Assembly: GCF_000244915.1 (NCBI RefSeq)
Contig: NZ_CM001442.1
Span: 5,952,001 to 6,016,000 of the forward strand
Direction: 5' to 3'
Length of the DNA: 64,000 nucleotides
Source of the DNA: Bradyrhizobium sp. WSM471
Lineage (GTDB): Bacteria > Pseudomonadota > Alphaproteobacteria > Rhizobiales > Xanthobacteraceae
Part shown: piece after piece, positions 43,760-51,792 of the stretch
How positions within the stretch are numbered: position 1 is the stretch's first letter
Layout of the letters: the number at the start of each line of letters is the position of its first letter
Notes under the pieces: model-generated
What the model was told of the DNA's origin: nothing
Databases searched by the model: none
What the model saw: only the letters and a program-made list of their open reading frames with translations
Made by a program: the position numbers and the translations under genes

Positions 43760-43959
43760 GATTTCCCCCTCTTCGAAGTGAACTACTCCGGAGCAAGCTG
43801 CAGCAGGGTAGACGGACTCGCAATTGCACCAAAGGGCATCGTCCTTGGGAACACTATGAATAGCACTTGAGCCGGCCTGCGAACCCGAGCGCCATGACGT
43901 CACCCTTTCTCCGCTCCACAGTCGGCAAGTACTCCGCTCGTCGGAGTAATCAACGGCAA

Positions 43960-45060
43960 TTAGGGCTTTTCGCTGCAACTCAGCTTCTGTTGAGACCTTG
44001 ACCGGAACTGTCGTGGTGTCATTCCGGTCCATCGCTTGAACGCGTGTGTGAGGGAACTCAGTTCGCGATAGCCAAGCAGCCAAGCAACTTCAGACACGGG
44101 TAGCTGCTCTTCTTTGAGATACCGCTTTGCAAGCGCGGCCCGCAACTCATCAAGGATTTCAGCGAAGGACGTCTTCTGTTCGCCAAGCTTGCGTGACAAC
44201 GTGCGGGTACTCAGTCCCATCTGCCGTGCGACTTCCTTCGCGACGCCTCTACCGTGAGGCAGCAGTGTGGTAAGCGTCTTTTCGACTTTTGAACGGACCG
44301 TCGGGCCATGCGGCACTTTCCGTACCAACGCTTCATCCGCATAGCGTCGCAACAAATCGTGCAGATAGCCGTCGCGGCCGACCAGCGGAAGCAGTGCCAC
44401 CGGCACCGGAAAGGAGATCACATCGCCGTCAGCGCCGAACTCGACGTCCCTGCCAAAGAACGTTCTAAATTCGGGCGGCAGCGCGGCTCGCAGGTGCCTC
44501 ACTTGGAGCCTGGACGGCACCAGACGGCCATCCGTCACCTGCCTGCAGATCCGCACCAGCGTCACTATCCAAAATTCGATCTGTTGCCGCTCGCCCCTTC
44601 GATCGACACCGACATATTCGAGGGCAACGGTCGCAGTATGCCCCTCCATGTCGAAACACAGCCGGACTCCCTCATTCATGATCCGGCTGTACCGTTCCGC
44701 GGCACGAAGCGCATCGGCGACATTCTCCGACGACGCCATAACGTAGTAGACAAGGCCGATCTCACGCAGATCAAAGCTCCGGGCCAGCCGGAAACCCAGG
44801 ATGTCGTCCTCCAATACTTGGGAGGCCAATTCCAGAATTTTGATCTGAGTCGCCACCTCGAGCCGGACTGCAGGGTCGCGGAAGTCATTCAGCGTCAATC
44901 CCGCCTTGGACAGTAGCGCAGCTGTGTCTTGGCCAGAGGCAGCGACGCGCGCGCAAGCCAACCGTGCAATACCGCCCGTCGCGCTAGGTATCGCACTCAG
45001 GCTTCCCGCCGACCTATAACTCGCTCCTGCCTTGCTCAAGACCTCAAAGCCTACATTCAT
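43960..45060 (-). CDS. AraC-family regulator, OruR/ArgR-like type
   Basis: A 366-residue regulator. The N-terminal half (about 30-215) is the arabinose-binding-like domain of PF12625 type (DFRDPAVRLEVATQIKILEL, FRLARSFDLREIGLVYYVMA). The C-terminal AraC domain (about 255-355) has two helix-turn-helices, including LSTRTLSRKLGEQ and PVSEVAWLLGYRELSSLTHA followed by FKRWTGMTPRQFR. The start at 45060 is preferred over a longer poor frame. Target unknown; it may act on neighbouring envelope genes. Confidence 0.9.
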   Translation of the reverse strand: MNVGFEVLSKAGASYRSAGSLSAIPSATGGIARLACARVAASGQDTAALLSKAGLTLNDFRDPAVRLEVATQIKILELASQVLEDDILGFRLARSFDLREIGLVYYVMASSENVADALRAAERYSRIMNEGVRLCFDMEGHTATVALEYVGVDRRGERQQIEFWIVTLVRICRQVTDGRLVPSRLQVRHLRAALPPEFRTFFGRDVEFGADGDVISFPVPVALLPLVGRDGYLHDLLRRYADEALVRKVPHGPTVRSKVEKTLTTLLPHGRGVAKEVARQMGLSTRTLSRKLGEQKTSFAEILDELRAALAKRYLKEEQLPVSEVAWLLGYRELSSLTHAFKRWTGMTPRQFRSRSQQKLSCSEKP

Positions 45061-45259
45061 GGCGATCCAGCATTGGGCGATCCCCGTCACTATAATGGAA
45101 ACATCCTGCTGCAGCGCCCTTTCACATTTGCCCGACTGCGTATCCCCGGAACGTCTAAGCGGTGCTCTTCCAAAGCCGCTTTTCTTTTCCGGCGGGAACT
45201 CAAAAGGTCGCGGGGCTTCGATTTCCTGCAAATACCTGAGGTCATTGCGTTCGCAATGT

Positions 45260-45273
45260 TTGACCTAGGTCAA
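45260..45273 (+). promoter_or_regulatory. FNR/FixK-type box
   Basis: TTGACCTAGGTCAA, a perfect palindrome fitting TTGA-N6-TCAA. About 97 bp before the relic at 45370, and upstream of the intact gene at 45725. Confidence 0.6.
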
Positions 45274-45369
45274 CACTGGGCGACCAGGGATCCAAGATTG
45301 ATTGCGTGGGGCACGAATGCTCAGCGTCGGCATTCCAGGACGGCCGAACGATATAGAAGACAAGCGCGA

Positions 45370-45697
45370 TGCTTATAACGTCCTTTCCGCTTTGGAGGTC
45401 GTCGTGTTGATCAGCGCGAGCCTGATCCTCGACGATGCTCTGGCCCGTCGCGATGGTGGCGGCGGCTTCCGGGTGGCGGAGGATCACGAAGGCCGAATGA
45501 GAGCCGGAGGTTTTCAGGCGACAGTTGCCGAGGAGGAGCTGTTCACGCTGGACGCATTCGCGGTGGGCGCTGCCGGACGCTCGCGCCCCGGTGCACCCGA
45601 TCGCGGAGCGGTCGGCCGCCCAAGACGATTTGCTGCAGAGCGTTCGCTCGCGCATCGCGAAGCCGCCATTCCATTTCGTGCGGGCGAAGAGCTGCAA
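45370..45697 (+). pseudogene. Decayed copy of the Gly/Arg-rich secreted protein gene
   Basis: After the ATG at 45370 the frame shifts, and then LISASLILDDALARRDGGGG followed by MRAGGF can be read. This matches LLVASLHSDEAFARRGGGGV and AMRAGGY of the gene at 47999. The rest is unrelated. The promoter-like FNR box at 45260 has the same relation to it as the box at 47899 has to the intact copy. Confidence 0.6.
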
Positions 45698-45724
45698 TGA
45701 CGGTCTCAGTCGAAGAGGCAAATT

Positions 45725-46183
45725 ATGAAAATTATTGCCCTGTTGCTCGCTTCCACATTGTCGATTGCATGCGCCGGCCAGAGCCAAGCCGTAGTGAGAA
45801 TTGCGAACGATCGAGGTGGTTTGATCCAACGTTACCTGGATCGTTATGATGAGTTAAAGGGCACGGGGCAAACCGTGGTAATCGATGGCCTCTGCGCGTC
45901 GGCCTGCACGATCTTATTAGCAAAGATCCCATCAGATAGAGTTTGCGTGACAGAAAGGGCAAACCTTGCTTTCCACGCAGCTTGGGATCTCGGCGCCGGC
46001 GGACGCCATGTTACAAATCGAGAAGCTACACGGATGATCTATTCGATGTACCCTGCTCCAGTTCGGAGTTGGATCTCAGGCCGGGGTGGTTTGTCGCCTC
46101 ACACCATCTTCCTTCGCGGCGCGCAGTTACAGACGATATTTGCGCGCTGCTATTTGGACTCCGCAGTCTTCTTGCGGTCATAG
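45725..46183 (+). CDS. Periplasmic ClpP/crotonase-fold protein
   Basis: A 152-residue exported protein (signal MKIIALLLASTLSIACAGQS, with a Cys that could be a lipobox). The pattern TVVIDGLCASACTILLA (Ser59 in a SAC elbow), then CVTERANLAFHAAW (His84) is that of ClpP-like periplasmic proteins of the COG3904 type. Both residues could be catalytic, so a serine hydrolase or protease is possible. GAGG lies 7 nt before the ATG. Confidence 0.7.
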   Translation: MKIIALLLASTLSIACAGQSQAVVRIANDRGGLIQRYLDRYDELKGTGQTVVIDGLCASACTILLAKIPSDRVCVTERANLAFHAAWDLGAGGRHVTNREATRMIYSMYPAPVRSWISGRGGLSPHTIFLRGAQLQTIFARCYLDSAVFLRS

Positions 46184-46241
46184 TCCTAAGCTCGCGTCTG
46201 GGCCTCAAGCAATGGCCGCATGGCAAGTCCCTGAAGTCGCT

Positions 46242-46255
46242 TTGATCTATCTCAA
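46242..46255 (+). promoter_or_regulatory. FNR/FixK-type box before the gene at 46348
   Basis: TTGATCTATCTCAA fits TTGA-N6-TCAA, about 99 bp before the ATG. Confidence 0.6.
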
Positions 46256-46347
46256 TTCTCCGACAGCAGCGGGTATCAGTTTGGAGGAGTCGCGTCCATC
46301 GCCCTGCCGCGCCGGCCGGGCGGTTGGGCGCTTCCAGGGAGCTCGAT

Positions 46348-46569
46348 ATGATCAAGTCGCTCGGAATTGCCACGTTCGCCTTCTTCTTCGCAGTATCGGC
46401 TCAGGCGATGACGCCTGGCCCGATTGCACAGCCCGAAAGCCTGATTACGGAAGTCGCTGCTGCCTGCGGCGTCGGTAGGACACGTATCAACGGCGTGTGC
46501 GTGGCACGGACGACCGTCCGGCATACCCGTCGGGCGGTCCGCAGATGTGTGAGAGGGACGACGTGCTGA
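46348..46569 (+). CDS. Small secreted Cys/Arg-rich protein
   Basis: A 73-residue protein with signal peptide (MIKSLGIATFAFFFAVSAQA) and a mature part holding Cys pairs (ACGVGRTRINGVCVAR, CVRGTTC) in an Arg-rich context. GGGAG precedes the start. Typical of small envelope proteins in this genus; function unknown. Confidence 0.65.
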   Translation: MIKSLGIATFAFFFAVSAQAMTPGPIAQPESLITEVAAACGVGRTRINGVCVARTTVRHTRRAVRRCVRGTTC

Positions 46570-46662
46570 TTGGTTGTCCTCAAGGACAATACGCAAATTG
46601 GTGTGTCGCGATTAGAATTCTAGAGTACCGACCCCAACGGTACATCGACGCCCCCCCCCACC

Positions 46663-46688
46663 GGCCTCAGTCTTCCCAGACTGAGGCC
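46663..46688 (+). terminator. Terminator-like hairpin
   Basis: A perfect 11-bp stem GGCCTCAGTCT / AGACTGAGGCC with a 4-nt loop. The following T tract is poor, so termination strength is uncertain. It lies downstream of the gene at 46348. Confidence 0.5.
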
Positions 46689-46985
46689 GTCTTGCGCCTG
46701 AAAGGTTGGACGGACCGGTCACCTTGTGGGATTTATCGAACCGGGAACAACTCCAACCGCAACGCTGGTGCCGGCACGCCAACAATCAGCCTTCGAGAGC
46801 CGGTCATCGTCAACTGACGAAGCCGACGATTCAGGTGAATAGCGCAGACACAAGAAGCAAATGTTTACGCAATTTGCCACTCGACCATCAACGCGATTTT
46901 CTTCATTTTCCCGTCTGATAATCGCCTTGTGCGCCTTGTTTGGTCGGATGCTCGGAATGGTCCTGTCGTAGCGGAGGTGGGCGGC

Positions 46986-47606
46986 ATGTCCGAAATGGTG
47001 GAAGTGCTCGCCGGAACGAGTTTATTTCTACTCGCCTTCTCGCTGCTGATATTCGACATCCCCCGCTACACCTTATCGCTGGTATCTCTTGCTCTGTTCA
47101 GCTCGAAGCGGCGAAGCGCTGGCAAGACGGTTTGCCAGGCGACGGTAAGCGTGATTATCCCGACATTCAACGGCGGCTCCGGGCTTGCTCCTTCGATCAG
47201 CTCGCTGCGCCGGCAAACCCTGCGACCTGTCGAAATCATCGTCGTCGACGACGGCTCCACCGACGCAACACGCGCCGTCGCGGAGCGGGCGAGAGCGCAG
47301 GGCCTGGTTGACATGGTCATCTGCCATGGGACCCGCTGCGGCCGCAGCGCCGCCATCAACGCTGCAGCACGGTTTGCCCGCGGCGATCTTCTCTTGACCG
47401 TAGATGCCGACACTGTCTTCGAACCGAACGCGGTTGAGCGCCTCGCGGCTGCGTTCGGCAATCCGCTCGTCGCCGGCGCAAGTTGCAGCGTCGCGATCAG
47501 CAACGAGCGCGACTCGATATGGACAGGGCTTCAAAGCGTCGAATACCTGATGTCGATCACCGCGGGGCGGTCGATCCTCGACGTGCTATGTTGGTCCGGA
47601 GTATGA
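46986..47606 (+). pseudogene. Truncated family-2 glycosyltransferase
   Basis: A 206-residue piece. An N-terminal helix (SLFLLAFSLLIFDIPRY) is followed by a GT2 domain with VSVIIPTFNGGSGLAPSISS, EIIVVDDGSTDATRAV and LLTVDADTVFEPNAVERLAA. The catalytic Asp region and the C-terminal Q-x-x-RW segment and membrane helices are missing: after SILDVLCWSGV a stop ends it and the DNA continues as an unrelated gene piece. GGAGG precedes the ATG. Whether the fragment is translated is unclear; it is not a complete transferase. Confidence 0.8.
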
Positions 47607-47769
47607 CTTCACGCCAGAGATCGCGGGATACACTTGCCCGAAGTGCTGCCGCGGCATTGTGCCGGCTGACCCAGCTTGCGAGATCGTGGGGACTAGCGCG
47701 CGCTGCACCCGATGTCGGGTTGAGATGGTGGTTTCGCCTGCGTATGCTCCGGCTGGCTTGTAACGATTA
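47602..47769 (+). pseudogene. Zinc-ribbon protein fragment joined to the transferase
   Basis: In the frame reading YDFTPEIAGYTCPKCCRGIV and then CTRCRVEMVVSPAYAPAGL and a stop, two CxxC knuckles form a zinc-ribbon-like unit. No start codon with a ribosome site exists in this frame, because the 5' part has been replaced by the glycosyltransferase piece. Confidence 0.55.
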
Positions 47770-47898
47770 GCGATGATCTTGTTTGACGCTCGTTGACGAA
47801 TGACTAGTTCCGCCGATGGCGCTCGTAAGTGGATTTGTTCCCTGAGCGCTCTTGCATCCTGCCGGAACGATCGAGTTAACATAGATGAACGGAGATGT

Positions 47899-47912
47899 TT
47901 GATCTGCGTCAA
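47899..47912 (+). promoter_or_regulatory. FNR/FixK-type box before the gene at 47999
   Basis: TTGATCTGCGTCAA fits TTGA-N6-TCAA, about 93 bp before the ATG. Confidence 0.65.
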
Positions 47913-47998
47913 TCGGCGATGGTGCCACCTGCATTGCACTTCAGGAAGGTCGCGGCCGTATCAGCGCGCTGCGGCTCTTCCTCCAGAAGGAGAGTGCC

Positions 47999-48382
47999 AT
48001 GCTCCGCCAATTCCTTATTGCAGCTTCAGCCGCGACCGCGCTGCTTGTAGCTAGTTTGCATTCTGACGAAGCCTTCGCCCGTCGTGGTGGTGGAGGCGTG
48101 CGAGCCGGAGGCTATCACGGCGGCGGCGCGATGCGGGCGGGCGGCTACCGCGGCGGAGCCGTGGCCGTTCGAGGCTATCGAGGCGGTGCAGTTGCTGTGC
48201 GCGGCGGACGCTATGGCTATCGAACCGGCGCGTACCGTGGCTACGGCGCCTACCGAGGCTACCGCTACGGCGCAGCCGCTGTAGGCGCTGCGGCAGTCGG
48301 CGCCGCCGCAGCAGGCGCGTACTACGGAGGCGGCTGCGGATACGATGGCTACGGAAACTGGATTTGCCCGAACGGCTACTAA
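47999..48382 (+). CDS. Secreted Gly/Arg/Tyr-rich repeat protein
   Basis: A 127-residue protein with signal peptide (ending HSDEAFA). The body consists of short repeats of the type GGYRGGAVAVRGYRGG and RGYGAYRGYRYG, then AAAVGAAAVGAAAAGAYYGG, and a CGYDGYGNWICPNGY tail with two cysteines. Strongly basic and aromatic. AGGAGAG precedes the ATG. The parent form of the relics at 39886 and 45370. Function unknown; it may be an envelope or stress protein. Confidence 0.75.
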   Translation: MLRQFLIAASAATALLVASLHSDEAFARRGGGGVRAGGYHGGGAMRAGGYRGGAVAVRGYRGGAVAVRGGRYGYRTGAYRGYGAYRGYRYGAAAVGAAAVGAAAAGAYYGGGCGYDGYGNWICPNGY

Positions 48383-48745
48383 GGCTCTCAAGCGGACACT
48401 AGCGCTAGGGCAAGCGGGCAGCCCGTTCTGCCCTAGTAGCTGGTCGATCACGCGCGAAGCCTCCGGTCGGATTTGCGCGGCTTGTCCGCCCCAATGCCAA
48501 GTTGGACGTGCGGCCATTGATGACTGGGAGAGCCATCCCGACAACGAGCCCGAGTCGGTGCTTTAAAGACCAGACGCGACCAGGCAACCTCGATCGAAGT
48601 CTGCAGATGGCTCAACGAGCCCGCCGCCGCGAACACCTCAGTAGCTCTCAGGCACATTGAATCGCCCCGGCTGTTTCGGATAACGAGCCTTGATCAGCCC
48701 GTTATCCCGACAGCCCGAAAGCTATTTTCGGCCGGGGCATTCACC

Positions 48746-48883
48746 CATTGGCACAAAGTGCACTGGCCAAGCACTGCGCATCTGATTGTCTAGAGTGGGC
48801 CTTGCCGATTCTTTCGAGCCCCCAAGCTTCCAGGATTGGCGAGATCGTACAGGCCCCGGCGCGGCATCAGCTTCGCCGGGGCC
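48746..48883. repeat. Dispersed repeat, copy B
   Basis: Related to 41650-41780 and ending in the same GGCCCCG...CGGGGCC hairpin. Lies just upstream of the small gene at 48905. The remaining bases of 48383-48904 show no gene. Confidence 0.55.
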
Positions 48884-48904
48884 ACGCGGGGATGGTCCAG
48901 GACT

Positions 48905-49099
48905 ATGGACACAGAAGCAGATCGGCAACGAGGTTCGGAGTTGGGTCGCCGCTGGGCAGAGCATGCTTCGGCGCACGAGCTTGCCACCATGGTGAGCGGG
49001 TCGTTTGATGATCTCAGCGAAATTCTGCCAGCGGACGCATCTGATCAGTTCGTCGGCGGCTTCCGCGAAGGCGTGTTGCACGTCTGGCGCGGGGCCTAG
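48905..49099 (+). CDS. Small acidic hypothetical protein
   Basis: A 64-residue product, MDTEADRQRGSELGRRWAEH onward, with a WxEHASAHELATMVSGSFDD centre and a Trp near the end. Helical and soluble. The composition looks coding and the frame ends cleanly, but the ribosome site is weak and no family is recognised. Confidence 0.45.
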   Translation: MDTEADRQRGSELGRRWAEHASAHELATMVSGSFDDLSEILPADASDQFVGGFREGVLHVWRGA

Positions 49100-49346
49100 G
49101 ATCTCAGCATAAGGGTGCGGGGATGAGACCAAGCGCCCTTGCCCACCATCGCGGAACAATTTCAGGCGGCCAGTTGACCGGTCAATATTCCTGACACAAC
49201 TCAAGCGCGCAAATTGCTCAATTTTCCCAACTGTTGCCGCGTAAGCACGCCGAATTCCAGTCGGCTCAGCTAGCTTCGAACTGGAATGCCGGCTGCCAAG
49301 AAAAGAGCCGGCATCGTTAGGGTGAAACGTGGATGGAGCAAAAAAA

Positions 49347-50111
49347 ATGAAGAAGATTTGGTTGAGTTGCATGGCCTTGCTGGCGGTGAGCATGGCGGCA
49401 CCCGCGTCAGCGGCTGATCTGGCTGCTAAACCTTACGTCAAGGCCCCGCCTCCGGTGATCGCGCCGATCTATGATTGGACCGGGTTCTACATCGGCGCCA
49501 ACGGCGGTTGGGGACAAAGCCACGGCTGTGTGGATTTCGTGACGCCAGCAGGGACGGTCGCAGGTGGTTGCGCCGATCGCTCCGGCGGCCTCGCTGGCGG
49601 ACAGATCGGGTACCGCTGGCAAACCAATCAGTTTGTGCTCGGCCTGGAAGCGCAGGGAGATTGGGCAGAAATCAAGAATACGCGGGTCAGTCTGATCGAC
49701 CCGCTGATTTCGACAACCGGTAAGATTGACGCCATCGGGCTCTTCACGGCGCAGCTCGGCTGGGCGTGGAATGCCTCGCTGTTTTACGTGAAGGGCGGCG
49801 CCGCCGTGACGCGCAACCGATTCGATATATTCAACAACGTCACCGGGGTCGGCCTGGCATCGGCGGGCCACACACGCTGGGGCGGCGCCCTTGGCGTGGG
49901 CTGGGAGTACGGCTTCACGCCCAATTGGTCGTTCGGCATCGAATACGACCATCTCTGGATGGGGCGTGACAATGCCGGCTTCGCAGGCGTCGTCACTCCC
50001 GGAGGGTTCGTCCTCACCGGCAGCGGGGTCAGCCAGGATGTGGACATGCTCACGCTTCGGTTGAATTACCGTTTCGGTGGATACGGCGCACCGGTCACGG
50101 CGAGATATTGA
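49347..50111 (+). CDS. Omp25/Ropb-like outer-membrane beta-barrel protein
   Basis: A 254-residue protein with signal peptide (ALLAVSMAAPASA) and the family pattern APIYDWTGFYIGANGGWGQS. Repeated GWxY/GxEYDHLW strand motifs follow, with a C-terminal ...LTLRLNYRF before a short tail. Predicted 8-stranded barrel of the rhizobial Omp25/31 group. The start at 49347 is chosen over a longer frame; GGAG is upstream. Followed by a strong terminator. Confidence 0.88.
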   Translation: MKKIWLSCMALLAVSMAAPASAADLAAKPYVKAPPPVIAPIYDWTGFYIGANGGWGQSHGCVDFVTPAGTVAGGCADRSGGLAGGQIGYRWQTNQFVLGLEAQGDWAEIKNTRVSLIDPLISTTGKIDAIGLFTAQLGWAWNASLFYVKGGAAVTRNRFDIFNNVTGVGLASAGHTRWGGALGVGWEYGFTPNWSFGIEYDHLWMGRDNAGFAGVVTPGGFVLTGSGVSQDVDMLTLRLNYRFGGYGAPVTARY

Positions 50112-50132
50112 TCGCACCCAACTTGGCAAACC

Positions 50133-50159
50133 AAAGCCCCGGCATGCCGGGGCTTTTTT
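50133..50159 (+). terminator. Rho-independent terminator after the barrel gene
   Basis: Stem AAGCCCCGGC / GCCGGGGCTT with a 2-nt AT loop followed by T6. A convincing intrinsic terminator 21 bp after the stop of the Omp25-like gene. Confidence 0.85.
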
Positions 50160-50396
50160 GTGCTTATGAATCCTTGGCGCTCAAGAAGCGCCGAGCATCT
50201 CCAGCGCAAGCACCTTGAGAGAGCTGCGACTGCGTCATCGTCCCAAGACAATTGTCTCGAGCTGTTACCATTCTGTGACGCATTTGGACGTTGCTTGTGC
50301 CTAGTAGTGAATGCCGTCGTAACCTGGGGTCCTGCGGTTCGCGGAGCGCTTTGCTGTAACAGCGCTTGGCTGCAAATACTGCCCAGAGGTTTGTAA

Positions 50397-51449
50397 ATGG
50401 GATCAAACAAACCGCAACACTGCGTCATCAACTATGCGGCCGCGATTGCTGCACTCGTGCTTTGCAGTGATGTTTCGTATGCCGACCAGGGCGGTAGCTC
50501 ATTCTGGTTTCCAGGCCAGTTCGCGAGTCTTGCCGCCGTGCAGCAGACACCGGGCTGGGCGCTCAGTGTCATCGATTACCATTCAGGCGTAGCGGCCGCG
50601 GGGAGCGCTGCCGTGGCTAAGCAGATCCAAGCCAGCAGAATCCCCGCCAACGTCAACGTCAGTTTGAATCTGGGTCTGAGCGGACGGACTGATCTAGTCG
50701 CCCTCGCGCCATCGTATACTTTCGAGGCGACGGTGCTTGGCGGTCAGTTGGTCGTGGGCATGTCCGGCCAATACGGCAGAGCCGCCGCCAGTCTCGCTGG
50801 AACACTGACAGCGATGGCTGGACCGATTGTGGTGACGCGCACTGGGACGGTCGAAGGCTCACTTGTCTCATACGGCGACCTCGCGCCATTCGCGGAGGTG
50901 TTTTGGAACGATGGCGTCCACAATTACATGGCTTACGTCACAGGCAATGTTCCCGTCGGTGACTATGATCCGACGCGGATCCCCAATATCGGCCTCGGTC
51001 ATGGTGCGATCGACATTGGAGGCGCTTATACCTATTTCAACCCGGCGGCAGGAAACGAAATCTCGGGCGTCGTCGGCCTCACCTACAATTTCAAAAATCC
51101 GGACACCCAGTACCAGAGCGGCATCAATTTCCACTTCGACTGGGGCGCATCGCACTACCTCACCAAGCAGCTTTTCGTCGGGCTTGCTGGATACGCCTAT
51201 CAGCAAATCGCCGACGACTCAGGGCAGAACCCGATCCTCGGTGGCTTCAGATCACGCGTTTTCGGCCTCGGTCCGCAAATCGGGTACAGCTTCCCGATCG
51301 GAGATATGCAGGGCTCTCTTAGTCTAAGGGGATACGGCGAATTTGGAGCAGCCAACCGTCCGTCGGGATGGAACACCTGGCTGACGTTCACTATTTCCCC
51401 GTCTGCGCCTGCCGCCGTGGCGCCCAGGAAGCATTTGGTTGTGAGATAG
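50397..51449 (+). CDS. Outer-membrane protein of the phenol-degradation MetA family
   Basis: A 350-residue exported protein (signal about 1-29, SDVSYADQG). The mature part reads as alternating beta strands, with YTFEATVLGGQLVVGMSGQY, FAEVFWNDGVHNYMAYVTGN and YDPTRIPNIGLGHGAIDIGG, which is the pattern of the MetA/SphA-like family (PF13557). It ends in a strand-like segment WLTFTIS. Likely a channel for hydrophobic or aromatic compounds. GAGG is 7 nt upstream. Confidence 0.75.
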   Translation: MGSNKPQHCVINYAAAIAALVLCSDVSYADQGGSSFWFPGQFASLAAVQQTPGWALSVIDYHSGVAAAGSAAVAKQIQASRIPANVNVSLNLGLSGRTDLVALAPSYTFEATVLGGQLVVGMSGQYGRAAASLAGTLTAMAGPIVVTRTGTVEGSLVSYGDLAPFAEVFWNDGVHNYMAYVTGNVPVGDYDPTRIPNIGLGHGAIDIGGAYTYFNPAAGNEISGVVGLTYNFKNPDTQYQSGINFHFDWGASHYLTKQLFVGLAGYAYQQIADDSGQNPILGGFRSRVFGLGPQIGYSFPIGDMQGSLSLRGYGEFGAANRPSGWNTWLTFTISPSAPAAVAPRKHLVVR

Positions 51450-51720
51450 ACCTCTTCCGAACTGGAAGGTCGGCTGCGGTCGGCCGAAGTATCAATGAGA
51501 GAAACTGCGTAGCACTCCAACCTTCGCAAATCTTGTCCGACATGCGTCACTGAGCGAACCTCAGGCAAGCGGCAGGTCTCAAAGGGCCACAAGCGGACCG
51601 CGACGACAGCTGCTGCGGCAGCCCGAAGACGCCAAGAGCAGCATGAAGAGGCCGTGGGCGCTCATTCAAGTTTTCGCTGGATACCAAGCCGCATGGCCTG
51701 GGGAACTTGCGGGCCACCAC

Positions 51721-51734
51721 TTGATCCAAATCAA
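51721..51734 (+). promoter_or_regulatory. FNR/FixK-type box before the hydrolase-IalB gene
   Basis: TTGATCCAAATCAA fits TTGA-N6-TCAA, 65 bp before the start at 51793. Confidence 0.65.
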
Positions 51735-51792
51735 TGGATGCCTACCCCCGAGACCTAGCGTCAGGCCAGACTATATCTGTCGGAGAAAGAAG

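Noticed and set aside
49174..49185. Palindrome TTGACCGGTCAA upstream of the Omp25-like gene
   Set aside because: It resembles the FNR-type boxes but has a 4-nt rather than 6-nt spacer between TTGA and TCAA, so I do not count it as one.
48722..49393. Minus-strand frame of 223 codons
   Set aside because: Spans a repeat copy, an intergenic region and the start of the Omp25-like gene; no coding signature.
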